DNA from: Halomonas sp. JB37
Lineage (GTDB): Bacteria; Pseudomonadota; Gammaproteobacteria; Pseudomonadales; Halomonadaceae
Length of the DNA: 64,000 nt
Direction: 5' to 3'
Assembly (NCBI RefSeq): GCF_002332255.1
Contig: NZ_NRGW01000001.1
Coordinates: 2,790,001-2,854,000, forward strand
Numbering within the stretch: position 1 is the first letter of the stretch; each line of letters opens with the position of its first letter. The notes beneath the pieces are model-generated. The model had not been told where the DNA came from. It searched no databases and saw only the letters and a list, made by a program, of their open reading frames with translations. Shown here piece after piece: positions 7,223 through 19,163 of the stretch. Position numbers and translations under genes: made by a program.

Positions 7223-9853
7223 TCATGCCAACGCCTTCTCGACCACTTCATATACATTTGAAGATAGCGGCTCTTTTTGAATACGCTCAAGTTGAGACCG
7301 CATTAATCCCTGACGGGTTTCATCGAAGCGCTGCCAGCGTGTTAACGGCGTAATCAGACGGGCTGCAATTTCAGGGTTAAGACGGTTCAGTTCAATCACC
7401 ACATCGGTCAGCAATTGATAGCCCTGGCCATCCAAGCGGTGGAAATTAACCCGGTTCTGAGCAAATGCGCCAATCAGTGCGCGGACCTTATTGGGATTTT
7501 TAAGCGAAAACGCAGGGTGCTGCATTAAATACTTAACGCGCTCTAAAACATCGGCCTGAGGGCGCGATACCTGAATAGTGAACCACTGGTCCATCACTAA
7601 GGGATCGTGCGCCCACTTTTCTCCGAATGCTTTTAACGCCGGCGACGCAAGGTCGTCACGATCGCTGTGCACCAATAGCGTAAGCGCTTGACGTACATCG
7701 GTCATGTTATGGTCGGCGCTGAACTGCGCCTCGCACAGCGCTAGGCCCTGCTCATCTTCGATCGACATTAAATAGGCAAGAGCAATGTTCTTCAGGCTGC
7801 GCTGAGCAATTTGCTCTGGCGTCGGCGCGTATGGTTGCTCAGTCACATTGGCTTCGTAAACAGCGATAAACTCTTTTCGAAGAGCCACCGCCAGGGACTG
7901 ACGGACAAACTCACGGGCAGCATGAATTGCATCCACATCAACGATGGGCTGCTGCTCGGCGATATACGCTTCAGAGGGCAGCGTCAGCATCTCTGCCAGT
8001 ACCGCCTTATCACTCATGGAGCCGGTCAAAAGCGTCTTAAAGGCTTCCGTTACCCGGTTATCCATGACCTTTTCTACGCCGTTACGATGGGCCGCAATCA
8101 GGTCATCTAATGCCAATAAAGCGAGGCGCTGACCTGCATCCCAACGGTTGAAGCCATCGCTATCATGGGTTAACAAAAACGCCAGATCTTCTCGCGAGTA
8201 GGGATAATGCAGCTTCACCGGTGCAGAAAATTCACGTAGCAGTGACGGCACGGGCGCTTCAGCCACATCGGTAAAGATAAACGTCTTCTCATTATCACGT
8301 AGATGAATGACCGCATCTTTGCCTAATTTTTCATCGTTCAATGTCAGCGTGAGATCTTGCCCAGACTTAGTGCCTACTAGCCCCATACGCACAGGAATAT
8401 GCAACGGCAGCTTGTTTGGCTGCCCTGGCGTTGCCGGCGTGCGCTGGCGTAATGTTAGGTGATATTCACCGTGAACGTAGTCATATTCGCCGTGAGCATC
8501 AATATCCGGCGTTCCCGCCTGAGAATACCAGCGCATGAATTGGCTAAAATCCTGGCCGGAAACCTCCGCCATACAGCCAACAAAGTCTTCAATCGTCACC
8601 GCTTGCCCGTCGAAACGCTCAAAGTAAAGATCAGAGCCCTGACGAAAACGTTCTTCACCAACCAAGTTGCGCAGCATGCGTACGACTTCGGCTCCCTTCT
8701 CGTAAATCGTCAGGGTGTAGAAGTTGGTAATTTCAATAAAGCGGTCAGGGCGAATCGGGTGCGCCGTGGGGCCAGCATCTTCGGCAAACTGCGCGGTACG
8801 GAAAAAAGACACGTCCTGAATGCGCTTAACCGGCGCAGAGTTCGTATCCGCCGAAAAGCACTGATCACGAAAGACCGTAAAGCCTTCTTTCAGCGAGAGC
8901 TGAAACCAGTCTCGGCACGTCACCCGATTACCGGACCAGTTGTGGAAATACTCGTGAGCAACAATGCCTTCTACATTCTGAAACGCCGCATCGGTGGCGG
9001 TATGAGGATGCGTTAATACGGCGGCGGAGTTGAAAATATTAAGGCCTTTATTTTCCATCGCCCCCATATTGAAATCATTGACGGCGACGATCATAAACAG
9101 ATCAAGATCATACTCACGGCCGTAGGCCTGCTCATCCCATGCCATCGCTCGCTTTAGCGACGACATCGCATGCTCAGTTTTATCGACATTGTCTTTTTCC
9201 ACCCAGATCTGCAGCGTGACCTCACGCCCGCTCATGGTGGTGAAGTGGTCTTCGACGCAATGCAGATTGCCTGCCACCAGAGCAAACAGATAACAGGGCT
9301 TGGGATGTGGGTCTTCCCACGTGGCAAAATGGCGACCGCCTTCCAAGTTACCGCGCTCAATAGGGTTACCGTTGGCGAGCAGCACCGGCTCACGCTGCTG
9401 GTCACCAATAACGGTCACCTTGAACGTCGCCATTACGTCCGGACGATCAGGATAAAACGTAATGCGCCTAAAACCTTCAGCTTCGCACTGAGTACAGTAC
9501 ATACCGTTAGATTGATAAAGGCCTTCTAACGCCGTGTTCTCCTGCGGAGCAATTTCAACGTCGCTTTCCAGCACAAACCGTTCAGGTACCTGGGCAATAT
9601 GCAGGCCCTTTTCATCAAGCTGATACGACGATGCATCCAGCGCCTTTTCATCAATGGCGAGGGAAATCAGTTTTAAGTGCTCGCCGTTTAATATTAGCGG
9701 CGTGTCGGCGTCAGCGTCGGAATGACGCTCAATCGACAGGCGCGCTTTCACACGGGTCGCGTCGGGGTCAAGATCAAACGTCAGCTCGGCATGAGTAACC
9801 CGGTAGGCGGGTGGCTGGTAGTCGCTTAAAAAAACCGGCTGCGGATCAGACAT
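7223..9853 (-). CDS. pepN: Aminopeptidase N (M1 zinc metallopeptidase)
   Basis: Removes N-terminal residues from peptides in the cytoplasm. The start at 9853 (MSDPQPVF) is preferred because AGGAG lies about 8 bases before it; an in-frame start 11 codons earlier has no ribosome binding site. The 876 residues match PepN. Seen: the exopeptidase motif GAMENKGLNIF, and the zinc site HEYFH at residues 300-304 with the third ligand Glu323 in SLKEG (HExxH-x18-E). A catalytic Tyr lies downstream in NFYTLTIYEKGAEVVRM. The N-terminal beta-saddle and the C-terminal helical domain are intact. Same strand as yegS and yajQ, with short gaps. Confidence 0.97.
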   Translation of the reverse strand: MSDPQPVFLSDYQPPAYRVTHAELTFDLDPDATRVKARLSIERHSDADADTPLILNGEHLKLISLAIDEKALDASSYQLDEKGLHIAQVPERFVLESDVEIAPQENTALEGLYQSNGMYCTQCEAEGFRRITFYPDRPDVMATFKVTVIGDQQREPVLLANGNPIERGNLEGGRHFATWEDPHPKPCYLFALVAGNLHCVEDHFTTMSGREVTLQIWVEKDNVDKTEHAMSSLKRAMAWDEQAYGREYDLDLFMIVAVNDFNMGAMENKGLNIFNSAAVLTHPHTATDAAFQNVEGIVAHEYFHNWSGNRVTCRDWFQLSLKEGFTVFRDQCFSADTNSAPVKRIQDVSFFRTAQFAEDAGPTAHPIRPDRFIEITNFYTLTIYEKGAEVVRMLRNLVGEERFRQGSDLYFERFDGQAVTIEDFVGCMAEVSGQDFSQFMRWYSQAGTPDIDAHGEYDYVHGEYHLTLRQRTPATPGQPNKLPLHIPVRMGLVGTKSGQDLTLTLNDEKLGKDAVIHLRDNEKTFIFTDVAEAPVPSLLREFSAPVKLHYPYSREDLAFLLTHDSDGFNRWDAGQRLALLALDDLIAAHRNGVEKVMDNRVTEAFKTLLTGSMSDKAVLAEMLTLPSEAYIAEQQPIVDVDAIHAAREFVRQSLAVALRKEFIAVYEANVTEQPYAPTPEQIAQRSLKNIALAYLMSIEDEQGLALCEAQFSADHNMTDVRQALTLLVHSDRDDLASPALKAFGEKWAHDPLVMDQWFTIQVSRPQADVLERVKYLMQHPAFSLKNPNKVRALIGAFAQNRVNFHRLDGQGYQLLTDVVIELNRLNPEIAARLITPLTRWQRFDETRQGLMRSQLERIQKEPLSSNVYEVVEKALA

Positions 9854-9932
9854 AGTGCTTGACTCCTGTATAAAACGATCATTCACATGATTAAATGAGG
9901 GCGATGACGGTGGGCTGCGTTAACCACCTAAA

Positions 9933-10418
9933 CTAGTCGCGAAAATTATCAAACTGCAGCGGCAAGTCAGGGCCTTCTTCAGCGCGTAGCAACGCCATGA
10001 CGCCTTGTAAATCATCACGCTTTTTACCCGTGACGCGCACTTTCTCACCTTGAATTTGCGCCTGTACTTTTATCTTGCTGGCTTTGATGCGTTTGACCAC
10101 ATCTTTTGCCTCTGCTGCATCAAGACCCTGCTTTAGCGCAACTTCTTGGCGCGCCTTAACGCCGGAAAGCACCGGGTCTTGAATATCCATGCAGCGGGCA
10201 TCAATGCCACGAGCAATTAATCGGCCGCGCAGTACGTCCAACATTTGCTTGAGCTGGAAATCAACGTCCGCTTCTAGCAGCACTTTATCGGCTTCAAGTG
10301 TGAAGCTGGCATTGACGCCTTTAAAGTCAAAGCGAGACTGTACTTCGCGGTTCGCCTGATCGACGGCGTTAGCACCTTCGTGCTGATCGAACTCTGAGAC
10401 AATATCAAATGAGGGCAT
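9933..10418 (-). CDS. yajQ: YajQ family nucleotide-binding protein (possible c-di-GMP receptor)
   Basis: 161 residues, the usual length of YajQ/DUF520. The start MPSFDIVSEFDQHEGANAVDQ and the central RFDFKG are the family hallmarks. The C-terminus RVTGKKRDDLQ, then FDNFRD, is also typical. Members fold as two ferredoxin-like domains. Homologues in Xanthomonas and Pseudomonas have been reported to bind c-di-GMP; here that role is inferred only. The gene lies upstream of pepN on the same strand with a gap of about 80 bases. Confidence 0.95.
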   Translation of the reverse strand: MPSFDIVSEFDQHEGANAVDQANREVQSRFDFKGVNASFTLEADKVLLEADVDFQLKQMLDVLRGRLIARGIDARCMDIQDPVLSGVKARQEVALKQGLDAAEAKDVVKRIKASKIKVQAQIQGEKVRVTGKKRDDLQGVMALLRAEEGPDLPLQFDNFRD

Positions 10419-10663
10419 GATTCAATTCCTGACAAGACATGGCCCACCATTCTAGAGCAGGCAGCCCCCTACCGGCCAATTCTCTTCGCTTTCTGTGTGT
10501 TTTAAGCGCCCATTCATTAAACAGCTCTTAACGCAGGTTCATAATTAGTTGTACACAAGTTATTCTAAAGAAGACTCAAAAAAATGTTCAACGCAAAGTG
10601 GATGGCTTACGCTAACGCGCTACCTTGACCATCGTTATGATTAAGTGCTTTCCAGGAGACACC

Positions 10664-11263
10664 ATGAGTGATCGCGAGACCCGCCACAAAGCATCGATGG
10701 AGAAGCTCAAAGCGCACGTAGATGAGAAAGTCTCCAGCGCCAATGAGCAGCGTGGCCTTATTATCGTCAACACCGGCAACGGAAAAGGCAAAACCACTGC
10801 CGCCTGGGGAACGGTGACCCGCGCCTTAGGCTATGGTTACAACGTGGCGGTTGTGCAGTTTATTAAAGGATTATGGGAATGTGGTGAGCGCAATCGTTTA
10901 GAAGAAGATAGCCATCTAGAGGTGGCGATTATGGCCACAGGCTTTACTTGGGATACGCAAAACCGACAGGCAGATACCGAGGCCTGTCACGCGGTATGGA
11001 AAGAGGCGGAGCGCATGCTAGCCGACCCAGAGATTTACCTGGTAGTGCTGGATGAAATTACTTACATGCTTAAGTTTGGCTACTTAGAGATTGAAGCGGT
11101 GAAACAAGCATTGGAGAATCGCCCGCCGGAACAGACGGTCATTATTACCGGTCGCAACGCCCATCGTGAGCTAATCGACATGGCCGACACGGTGACCGAA
11201 ATGCAGGAAATCTGCCATGCTTTCAACAACGGACTTCAGGCGCGTAGAGGTATCGATTACTAG
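10664..11263 (+). CDS. cobO: Cob(I)yrinic acid a,c-diamide adenosyltransferase
   Basis: Transfers the 5'-deoxyadenosyl group of ATP to the reduced corrinoid cobalt (CobO/BtuR/CobA family). ATG at 10664 is chosen because AGGAG stands 7 bases upstream; the frame is open further upstream without a better site. The 199-residue product has the P-loop-like GNGKGKTT (residues 38-45), TRALGYGYNV, VVQFIKG, and VLDEITYMLKFGYL in the middle, as in BtuR. No other cobalamin gene is in the window and no B12 riboswitch was recognised in the 245 bases upstream. It may therefore serve salvage rather than synthesis. It ends in a terminator shared with the convergent purA. Confidence 0.95.
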   Translation: MSDRETRHKASMEKLKAHVDEKVSSANEQRGLIIVNTGNGKGKTTAAWGTVTRALGYGYNVAVVQFIKGLWECGERNRLEEDSHLEVAIMATGFTWDTQNRQADTEACHAVWKEAERMLADPEIYLVVLDEITYMLKFGYLEIEAVKQALENRPPEQTVIITGRNAHRELIDMADTVTEMQEICHAFNNGLQARRGIDY

Positions 11264-11320
11264 CCTTCTACACACATCGGTTTTAAATACGCGACGCTTA
11301 GTCCGCTGTTTTAGATATAA

Positions 11321-11347
11321 AAAAGGGGCAATTAAATTGCCCCTTTT
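11321..11347. terminator. Bidirectional terminator between cobO and purA
   Basis: Near-perfect inverted repeat AAAAGGGGCAAT / ATTGCCCCTTTT with a 3-base loop. A-tract and T-tract flank the GC part on both sides, so it can terminate transcripts from both convergent genes. Confidence 0.9.
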
Positions 11348-11386
11348 CACGTCCTCCAGCTTACGCTCAGCCGGCACTACCCATCA

Positions 11387-13878
<2,492 letters not shown>

Positions 13879-13968
13879 GTAAACAATCCTACAGACGATG
13901 AAGGCCCAACAAATTCAAGCAGTAACGGCTCAAGACCGTCGATGCCGCTCGCATTAAATGAGGGCCAC

Positions 13969-13992
13969 AAAAAAACCGGGCGACGCCCGGTT
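13969..13992 (-). terminator. Intrinsic terminator downstream of hflC
   Basis: On the minus strand, stem AACCGGGC / GCCCGGTT with a tight 3-base loop is followed by a run of T. It lies about 90 bases after the hflC stop and before hisZ, so it separates the hflKC unit from hisZ-purA. Confidence 0.9.
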
Positions 13993-14078
13993 AACAAATT
14001 CTATCACGTTTATTGGCTAGGTGAACCCCGCCTGGACATCAACCAGCCAAGACGAGGAGCACCACAACCATCGGCGAA

Positions 14079-14975
14079 TTATTCGCCGCTGTCGTCACCA
14101 CTTTCCGGCTCAGCGCTGCGCAAATAGCGGAAGAAGTCACTATTAGGTTCTAAAACCATCAGATTGCCATCGCCAGCGAAGCTTTCACGATAAGCATTCA
14201 GGCTACGCCAGAAAGAAAAGAACTCCTGATCTTGACCATAGGCTTCGGAGAAGATCGCAGCGGCCTGGGCATCACCCTCACCACGTAACGTTTCAGAACG
14301 TTCGTTAGCCTGGGCAAGCAAGACCTGACGACGACGATCCGCATTAGCGCGAATACGCTCGGCCTCTTCTTGACCCTGTGCACGCCACTCGCGGGCCTCA
14401 CGCTCACGCTCAGAACGCATACGCTCAAAAACAGCAGCGGAAACGTCGTCAGGCAAGTCGATTCGCTTAATACGAATATCACGAATGGCCACGCCCAGCT
14501 CTTCACGCATCAGCTCATCAAGCTCAGCGGTTGGCCCAACCATCAAGTCATCACGGCGTTCAGCGATAATCTCTTGAAGATTAAGACGGCCAAACTCGTT
14601 ACGCAGGCTTTCATCAACGCGCGGCTGAATCAAGCGAACGGCCATCAATTCATCGCCAGCCGTTGCTTCGTAATAACGGGTGGGATTAACGACCTGCCAT
14701 TTCACATAGGAATCTACGATGACCGCTTTCTGCTCAAGCGTCAGATAGCGGCTGGTATCCGTGTCCAATGTCAGTAAGCGAGTGTCAAACTTACGGATCG
14801 TCTGGGCAATGGGCACTTTTGCGTGCAAGCCAGGCTGAATATTTTCTTCAACGACTTCACCAAAACGCAATTTAACAGCGCGTTCGGTTTCGTCAACGAC
14901 GTACAAGGTGTTGCTCGCAAGCCATGCGACTGCGGCTAAAACACCAACCACTAGCAAGGATCGATTATTAATCAT
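14079..14975 (-). CDS. hflC: HflC, subunit of the HflKC membrane complex controlling FtsH
   Basis: Inner-membrane SPFH/band-7 protein that forms large cages with HflK around the FtsH protease and modulates its activity. 298 residues. One N-terminal transmembrane segment (about residues 7-25) precedes the band-7 domain: YVVDETERAVKLRFGEVV, PGLHAKVP, DSYVKWQV. A long Arg/Glu/Ala helix containing SEREREAREWRAQGQEEAERI follows. Its ATG comes directly after the hflK TAA with no spacer, so it is translationally coupled. The C-terminal tail is short and acidic. Confidence 0.96.
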   Translation of the reverse strand: MINNRSLLVVGVLAAVAWLASNTLYVVDETERAVKLRFGEVVEENIQPGLHAKVPIAQTIRKFDTRLLTLDTDTSRYLTLEQKAVIVDSYVKWQVVNPTRYYEATAGDELMAVRLIQPRVDESLRNEFGRLNLQEIIAERRDDLMVGPTAELDELMREELGVAIRDIRIKRIDLPDDVSAAVFERMRSEREREAREWRAQGQEEAERIRANADRRRQVLLAQANERSETLRGEGDAQAAAIFSEAYGQDQEFFSFWRSLNAYRESFAGDGNLMVLEPNSDFFRYLRSAEPESGDDSGE

Positions 14976-16265
14976 TTACCGGCCCTCCCTGCGGATGGAG
15001 CTACTATTGCTGTTGCCTGAAGAGCTACTCTGAGTACTGCGTAAACGTTCAATCACGTCAGGGTCTAACTGCTCTTGGCTGCTATCACTATTGCTATTAG
15101 ACGATGAGCCGGTTCGATTACCACCGCTACCGCCACGCATTTGATCTAGCGGGAGATACATTAAAGGCGCGTTCTCACTGACGTCTAAGAGCACTTTAGG
15201 CGTGCTGCTGAAAACGTCTTCGATCGTGTCTAAATACATGCGCTCACGCATGGTGTCAGGCGAATTACGGTACTCGGTCAACAGCGAGTTAAATCGGTTG
15301 GCCTGACCTTGCGCCTCGGCAACAACCGATTCGCGATAACCTTGACCTTGCTCTACCACCCGCTGCGCCTGACCTTGAGCCGCAGGAATGATAGCGTTCG
15401 CATAAGCCATCCCTTCGTTGATAGTGCGCTGACGATCCTCACGAGCGCGGATAACGTCATCGAAGGCATCGATAACAGGTTCAGGCGCTGAGGTAGACTC
15501 AATGTTGATGGTTTGCAGACGAATACCGGCACCATAGTTGTCGAGGTAAGACTGTAGACGACTAGAGACAGAGCTGCCCAAAATTTCACGCCCAGAGGTA
15601 AGGATATCGATCATATCGGTACCGCCGACCACGTGGCGCAGCGCAGAGTCCAGTGCGTTCTCAATCGAAATGGCGGGATCACGAACGTTCAGTACAAAAT
15701 CGCGAGGATTAGCGACTTGGTACTGCGCCGAAATTTCCACTTCTACAATGTTTTCATCGCGCGTCAGCATCGACTGCATTTGTGTCAATGAGCGCACTCG
15801 GGTCACATTGACCATGCGCACTTCATCTATCAGCGGTGGGTTCCACTGAAGACCTGGATCGACGATACCCTGGAACTCACCGAAGCGCAGTACAACGCCA
15901 CGCTCAGATTGGTCAACGAGATAGAAACCCATGGCAGCCCAGATAGCCAGCGCAACGACAATTAACAGACCTGGCAAAGCAAGAGGATTACGGTTTTTAC
16001 CGCCACTGCCCCCATCACTTTTTTTGCCACCGCCCTTCTTGCCGCCGCCAAAGATGCCGCTCAGCTTTTCTTGGAATTTCTTCAGGGCCTCATCAAGGTC
16101 AGGCGGGCCTTGGTTATTGCCCCCTTTATTACCATTGTTGTTGCCACCACCGTTATTGCCGCCGTTGTTGCCATCTTGGCTTCTGTCGCCGTCGTTTCCA
16201 CCTCGTCGGCCACCGCTGCTCCACGGGTCGTGCTTGTCCCCACCACCAGGCTCATTCCAGGCCAT
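14976..16265 (-). CDS. hflK: HflK, subunit of the HflKC membrane complex
   Basis: Partner of HflC. 429 residues. The first about 95 residues are cytosolic, very rich in Gly and Asn and of low complexity. Then come KKFQEKLSGIFGGG, a single transmembrane segment (about residues 95-115, ALPGLLIVVALAIWAAMGFY), and the SPFH domain with VDQSERGVVLRFGEF, GLQWNPP and QYQVANPRDFV. A long helical stretch with QGQAQRVVEQGQGYRE follows, then a Ser/Asn-rich tail. The low-complexity ends vary between species. It lies between hflX (150-base gap, which may hold a promoter) and hflC. Confidence 0.96.
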   Translation of the reverse strand: MAWNEPGGGDKHDPWSSGGRRGGNDGDRSQDGNNGGNNGGGNNNGNKGGNNQGPPDLDEALKKFQEKLSGIFGGGKKGGGKKSDGGSGGKNRNPLALPGLLIVVALAIWAAMGFYLVDQSERGVVLRFGEFQGIVDPGLQWNPPLIDEVRMVNVTRVRSLTQMQSMLTRDENIVEVEISAQYQVANPRDFVLNVRDPAISIENALDSALRHVVGGTDMIDILTSGREILGSSVSSRLQSYLDNYGAGIRLQTINIESTSAPEPVIDAFDDVIRAREDRQRTINEGMAYANAIIPAAQGQAQRVVEQGQGYRESVVAEAQGQANRFNSLLTEYRNSPDTMRERMYLDTIEDVFSSTPKVLLDVSENAPLMYLPLDQMRGGSGGNRTGSSSNSNSDSSQEQLDPDVIERLRSTQSSSSGNSNSSSIRREGR

Positions 16266-16413
16266 ACATCGTCTCCACTAAGAAATTCACTAACGGACGT
16301 GACTCCATCGGTAAGAGAAGCCGTCGCGTTTTGATATTATTGCTATATAAATCTTGTCTCATTCTTATGCGAAACAGAAAATCGGCAGTGCACTGAACAT
16401 CTTAATAGCAAGA

Positions 16414-17724
16414 CTACCACTCATCGGTTTCACGTAGTGCTTTAGGTAAATACGTATTAGCGCGCTCGCCCAATTGCGCCACCAGCTGATTAAAATCACG
16501 CCGAGGCAGACGCACACCCAATACAGAATGACCCTGTTCGTCAAAAGACTCTGTGCGAACGGCATTAAGCTCATGCAACCCTGCACGCAGCTTACCTTGC
16601 TCAGGACTGAGTGTCAGCGAAAAGCCAATGACATCGTTTGCCAATCGCTCGCTGAGCGCCTCATGCAGCAAATCAAGGCCTTGCCCTTCCTGCGCCGAGA
16701 GCCAAACGACTTCCGGTACGCCTTGGCCATCACGCTCTATGCGTGGCGCACTGCCCAGCCTATCAATTTTGTTCATAACCTTGAGTACCGGCACATCATC
16801 AGCACCGATCTCTTTTAACACTAGCTCTACCTGCTTCACGTTGAGTTCACGGTCAGGGTCAGCAGCGTCAATGACATGCACCAGCAGTGACGCTTCAGAC
16901 GCCTCCTGCAGCGTTGCCTGAAACGCCTCAACTAGCTTATGTGGCAAATGGCGAATAAAACCAACGGTATCCGCCATAACCACAGGGCCAACGTCTGCAA
17001 TCTCAAGACGCCGCAGCGTCGGATCCAGCGTTGCAAACAGCTGATCCGCGGCATACACATCGGCATTGGTTAACGCGTTAAACAACGTTGACTTACCAGC
17101 GTTGGTATAACCCACTAACGAGACGCTGTGGATTTCAGCGCGAGCACGGGCACGGCGATTCTGATCGCGCTGACTACGAACCTTATCAAGCCGTTTATGA
17201 ATCGATTTAATCCGACCACGCAAAAGGCGTCGGTCAGTTTCAAGCTGAGTTTCACCCGGGCCACGCAGGCCAATACCGCCTTTTTGGCGCTCTAGGTGTG
17301 TCCAGCCTCGCACTAAGCGAGTGGACATATATTCAAGCTGGGCAAGCTCTACCTGCAGCTTACCTTCATGAGTTCGTGCCCGCTGCGCAAAGATATCGAG
17401 AATAAGACCGGTACGGTCTAACACTCGGCATTTGAGCTCTTGCTCAACATTGCGCTCTTGAGAGGGGCTTAAGCTATGGTTGAAGATAACCAGTTCTGCT
17501 TCATGAGCCGCAAGCAATGCCCGCAACTCTTCCAACTTACCGGATCCAATAAACGTGCGTGAATCTGGGCGATGTCGGCTAGCAGTGAGTAGAGTCGCAG
17601 GCTCTGCACCAGCAGAGCGCACGAGCTCTAAAAACTCACCCGGGTCTTCACGTTTTTGTTCATCATGGAAATCAACGTGAACAAGAACTGCCGTTTCACC
17701 GGCGTCTGGGCGTTCGAAAAACAA
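16414..17724 (-). CDS. hflX: Ribosome-associated GTPase HflX
   Basis: GTPase that binds the 50S subunit and splits stalled or stressed ribosomes. 436 residues. The N-terminal HflX domain holds GSGKLEELRALL and FNHSLSPSQERNVEQEL, with DRTGLILDIFAQRA. The helical linker has GGIGLRGPGETQLETDRR. The G domain shows G1 GYTNAGKST, G3 DTVGFI and G4 NKID. It lies 37 bases downstream of hfq, so it is probably co-transcribed, as in the miaA-hfq-hflX-hflKC cluster known from other gammaproteobacteria. Confidence 0.96.
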   Translation of the reverse strand: MFFERPDAGETAVLVHVDFHDEQKREDPGEFLELVRSAGAEPATLLTASRHRPDSRTFIGSGKLEELRALLAAHEAELVIFNHSLSPSQERNVEQELKCRVLDRTGLILDIFAQRARTHEGKLQVELAQLEYMSTRLVRGWTHLERQKGGIGLRGPGETQLETDRRLLRGRIKSIHKRLDKVRSQRDQNRRARARAEIHSVSLVGYTNAGKSTLFNALTNADVYAADQLFATLDPTLRRLEIADVGPVVMADTVGFIRHLPHKLVEAFQATLQEASEASLLVHVIDAADPDRELNVKQVELVLKEIGADDVPVLKVMNKIDRLGSAPRIERDGQGVPEVVWLSAQEGQGLDLLHEALSERLANDVIGFSLTLSPEQGKLRAGLHELNAVRTESFDEQGHSVLGVRLPRRDFNQLVAQLGERANTYLPKALRETDEW

Positions 17725-17761
17725 TCAATACCTCGTGGACTCTCTTGCTTATCCAGCGGTG

Positions 17762-18010
17762 TTAAATCTCTGCATCCTGCTCTGCCGGATCTTGCGCAGG
17801 CAAACGTACATTGCGAGAAGGCACAACCGTGGAAATAGCGTGTTTATAAACCATCTGGCTGACGGTATTACGCAATAAGATAACAAACTGGTCAAACGAT
17901 TCAATCTGGCCCTGCAGCTTAATGCCGTTGACCAAAAAGATTGAGACCGGAATGCGCTCCTTGCGCAAAATGTTCAAGTAAGGGTCTTGAAGGGACTGCC
18001 CTTTGGACAT
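17762..18010 (-). CDS. hfq: RNA chaperone Hfq
   Basis: Hexameric Sm-like protein that pairs small RNAs with mRNAs. The start [10 protein letters not shown] at 18010 has GGAGAG 5 bases upstream; an in-frame start 13 codons earlier is not needed. 82 residues. Sm1 motif region: [21 protein letters not shown]. Sm2: the hallmark [12 protein letters not shown] with its KH residues for uridine binding. The acidic tail [10 protein letters not shown] is typical. It sits between miaA and hflX. About 135 gene-free bases upstream could hold its own promoter; none was firmly recognised. Confidence 0.97.
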   Translation of the reverse strand: MSKGQSLQDPYLNILRKERIPVSIFLVNGIKLQGQIESFDQFVILLRNTVSQMVYKHAISTVVPSRNVRLPAQDPAEQDAEI

Positions 18011-18147
18011 GTTGCTCTCCCTAAAACTGTCGTTGGGGTTAATTATCAATGGCGCGCCCTACTGGTGCTACGCCGCAATCTTGTTGCCCGAAAGGCCAAG
18101 CCAACTGGCCGCTCGAAAACACACATTCACTAGATCACCATCTTACG

Positions 18148-19086
18148 CTAAGCACTGCTTTCACGCACGATTTTCAGCACCTTATCCATCACATCATCAC
18201 GCTGCGAATCTATCCACGTTAACTCTGGCCAGCTTCTTAGCCACGTCAATTGACGCTTAGCAAGCTGGCGCGTTGCTATGACGCCCCGCTCAACGAGAGT
18301 GGCATAATCGTACTCGCCGTCCAGATATTCCCAGACTTGGCGATAGCCAACGCTTTTCATTGCAGGCAGGCCTGAATGTAAGTCATTACGCTTTTTGAGG
18401 GCGGCGACTTCATTTATCAAGCCTTCACCCAACATTAGTTCAAAGCGCTGCTCGATACGCCTGTGCAAGAAGCTGCGATCGTTAGGCGCTAGTGCTATCG
18501 ACAGCACCCGCCATGGAAAGGTTTCCGGCTGCTGCTCTGCCCAAAGCTCACTCATCGGCCGACCGCTGGCGTAATAAACCTCCAGGGCACGCATGATGCG
18601 CTGAGGATCATTAGGGTGAATGCGCTCAGCGGAAACCGCATCAACCTGTGATAAGCGCTTATGGAGCGCCAAAAGCCCCTCCGCCTGGCACTGATCCTCA
18701 AGCTGCTGACGGATCAACGAATCCGCTGAGGGAAGATTGGCAACGCCCTCCATCAGTCGCTTGAAATACAGCATGGTGCCGCCCACCAGCAGAGGCACCT
18801 TGCCAGCCGCGCTAATTTGTCGCATGTGCGCCAGCGCATCTTCACGAAAATCAGCGGCCGAATAAGGCTCCGCTGGGTCACGAATATCAATCAAGCGATG
18901 GGGCGCACGGGCGAGCTCTGTAGCACTCGGCTTTGCGCTACCAACATCCATGCCCCGGTAAACCATGGCTGAATCAACGCTAATGAGCTCGTGCCCTAAG
19001 CGCTCATGCAATGCTATAGCGGCATCGGTTTTACCCGCAGCCGTAGGGCCCATCAAAAAAATCGCCCAAGGGCGCGAATCAGCCAT
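18148..19086 (-). CDS. miaA: tRNA dimethylallyltransferase MiaA
   Basis: Adds a dimethylallyl group to N6 of A37 in tRNAs reading UNN codons. 312 residues. P-loop [11 protein letters not shown] (residues about 12-22), then [19 protein letters not shown] with the catalytic Asp. [21 protein letters not shown] and [13 protein letters not shown] follow, then [19 protein letters not shown] and near the C-terminus [12 protein letters not shown] and [16 protein letters not shown]. All family signatures are intact. It follows mutL after a weak terminator-like hairpin, so part of its transcription may depend on read-through. Confidence 0.97.
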   Translation of the reverse strand: MADSRPWAIFLMGPTAAGKTDAAIALHERLGHELISVDSAMVYRGMDVGSAKPSATELARAPHRLIDIRDPAEPYSAADFREDALAHMRQISAAGKVPLLVGGTMLYFKRLMEGVANLPSADSLIRQQLEDQCQAEGLLALHKRLSQVDAVSAERIHPNDPQRIMRALEVYYASGRPMSELWAEQQPETFPWRVLSIALAPNDRSFLHRRIEQRFELMLGEGLINEVAALKKRNDLHSGLPAMKSVGYRQVWEYLDGEYDYATLVERGVIATRQLAKRQLTWLRSWPELTWIDSQRDDVMDKVLKIVRESSA

Positions 19087-19107
19087 GCGCAGTTGAAACT
19101 CCCGATT

Positions 19108-19128
19108 AAAAAAGGCGCCTTAGCGCCT
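19108..19128 (-). terminator. Weak terminator or attenuator between mutL and miaA
   Basis: Minus-strand stem AGGCGC / GCGCCT with a 4-base loop, followed by six T. The stem is only 6 bp, so termination may be partial and set the mutL to miaA ratio. It lies about 40 bases after the mutL stop and 22 bases before the miaA start. Confidence 0.7.
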
Positions 19129-19163
19129 GTTGAACAAACCATCACTGGCCAAGCGAGCAGCGG

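Noticed and set aside
8459..9016. 185-codon plus-strand open frame inside pepN
   Set aside because: It runs antisense to the zinc-site region of pepN, which has all expected motifs. It has no ribosome binding site or recognisable domain, and its Arg/Val-rich composition is that of a shadow frame.
10583..10627. Possible 14-codon leader peptide MFNAKWMAYANALP upstream of cobO
   Set aside because: It has an ATG and stop 36 bases before cobO but no clear ribosome site and no regulatory codon pattern. Too short to support by eye.
15900..16334. Plus-strand frames rich in Pro and Leu opposite the hflK N-terminus
   Set aside because: They are antisense translations of the Gly/Asn-rich low-complexity part of hflK, not genes.
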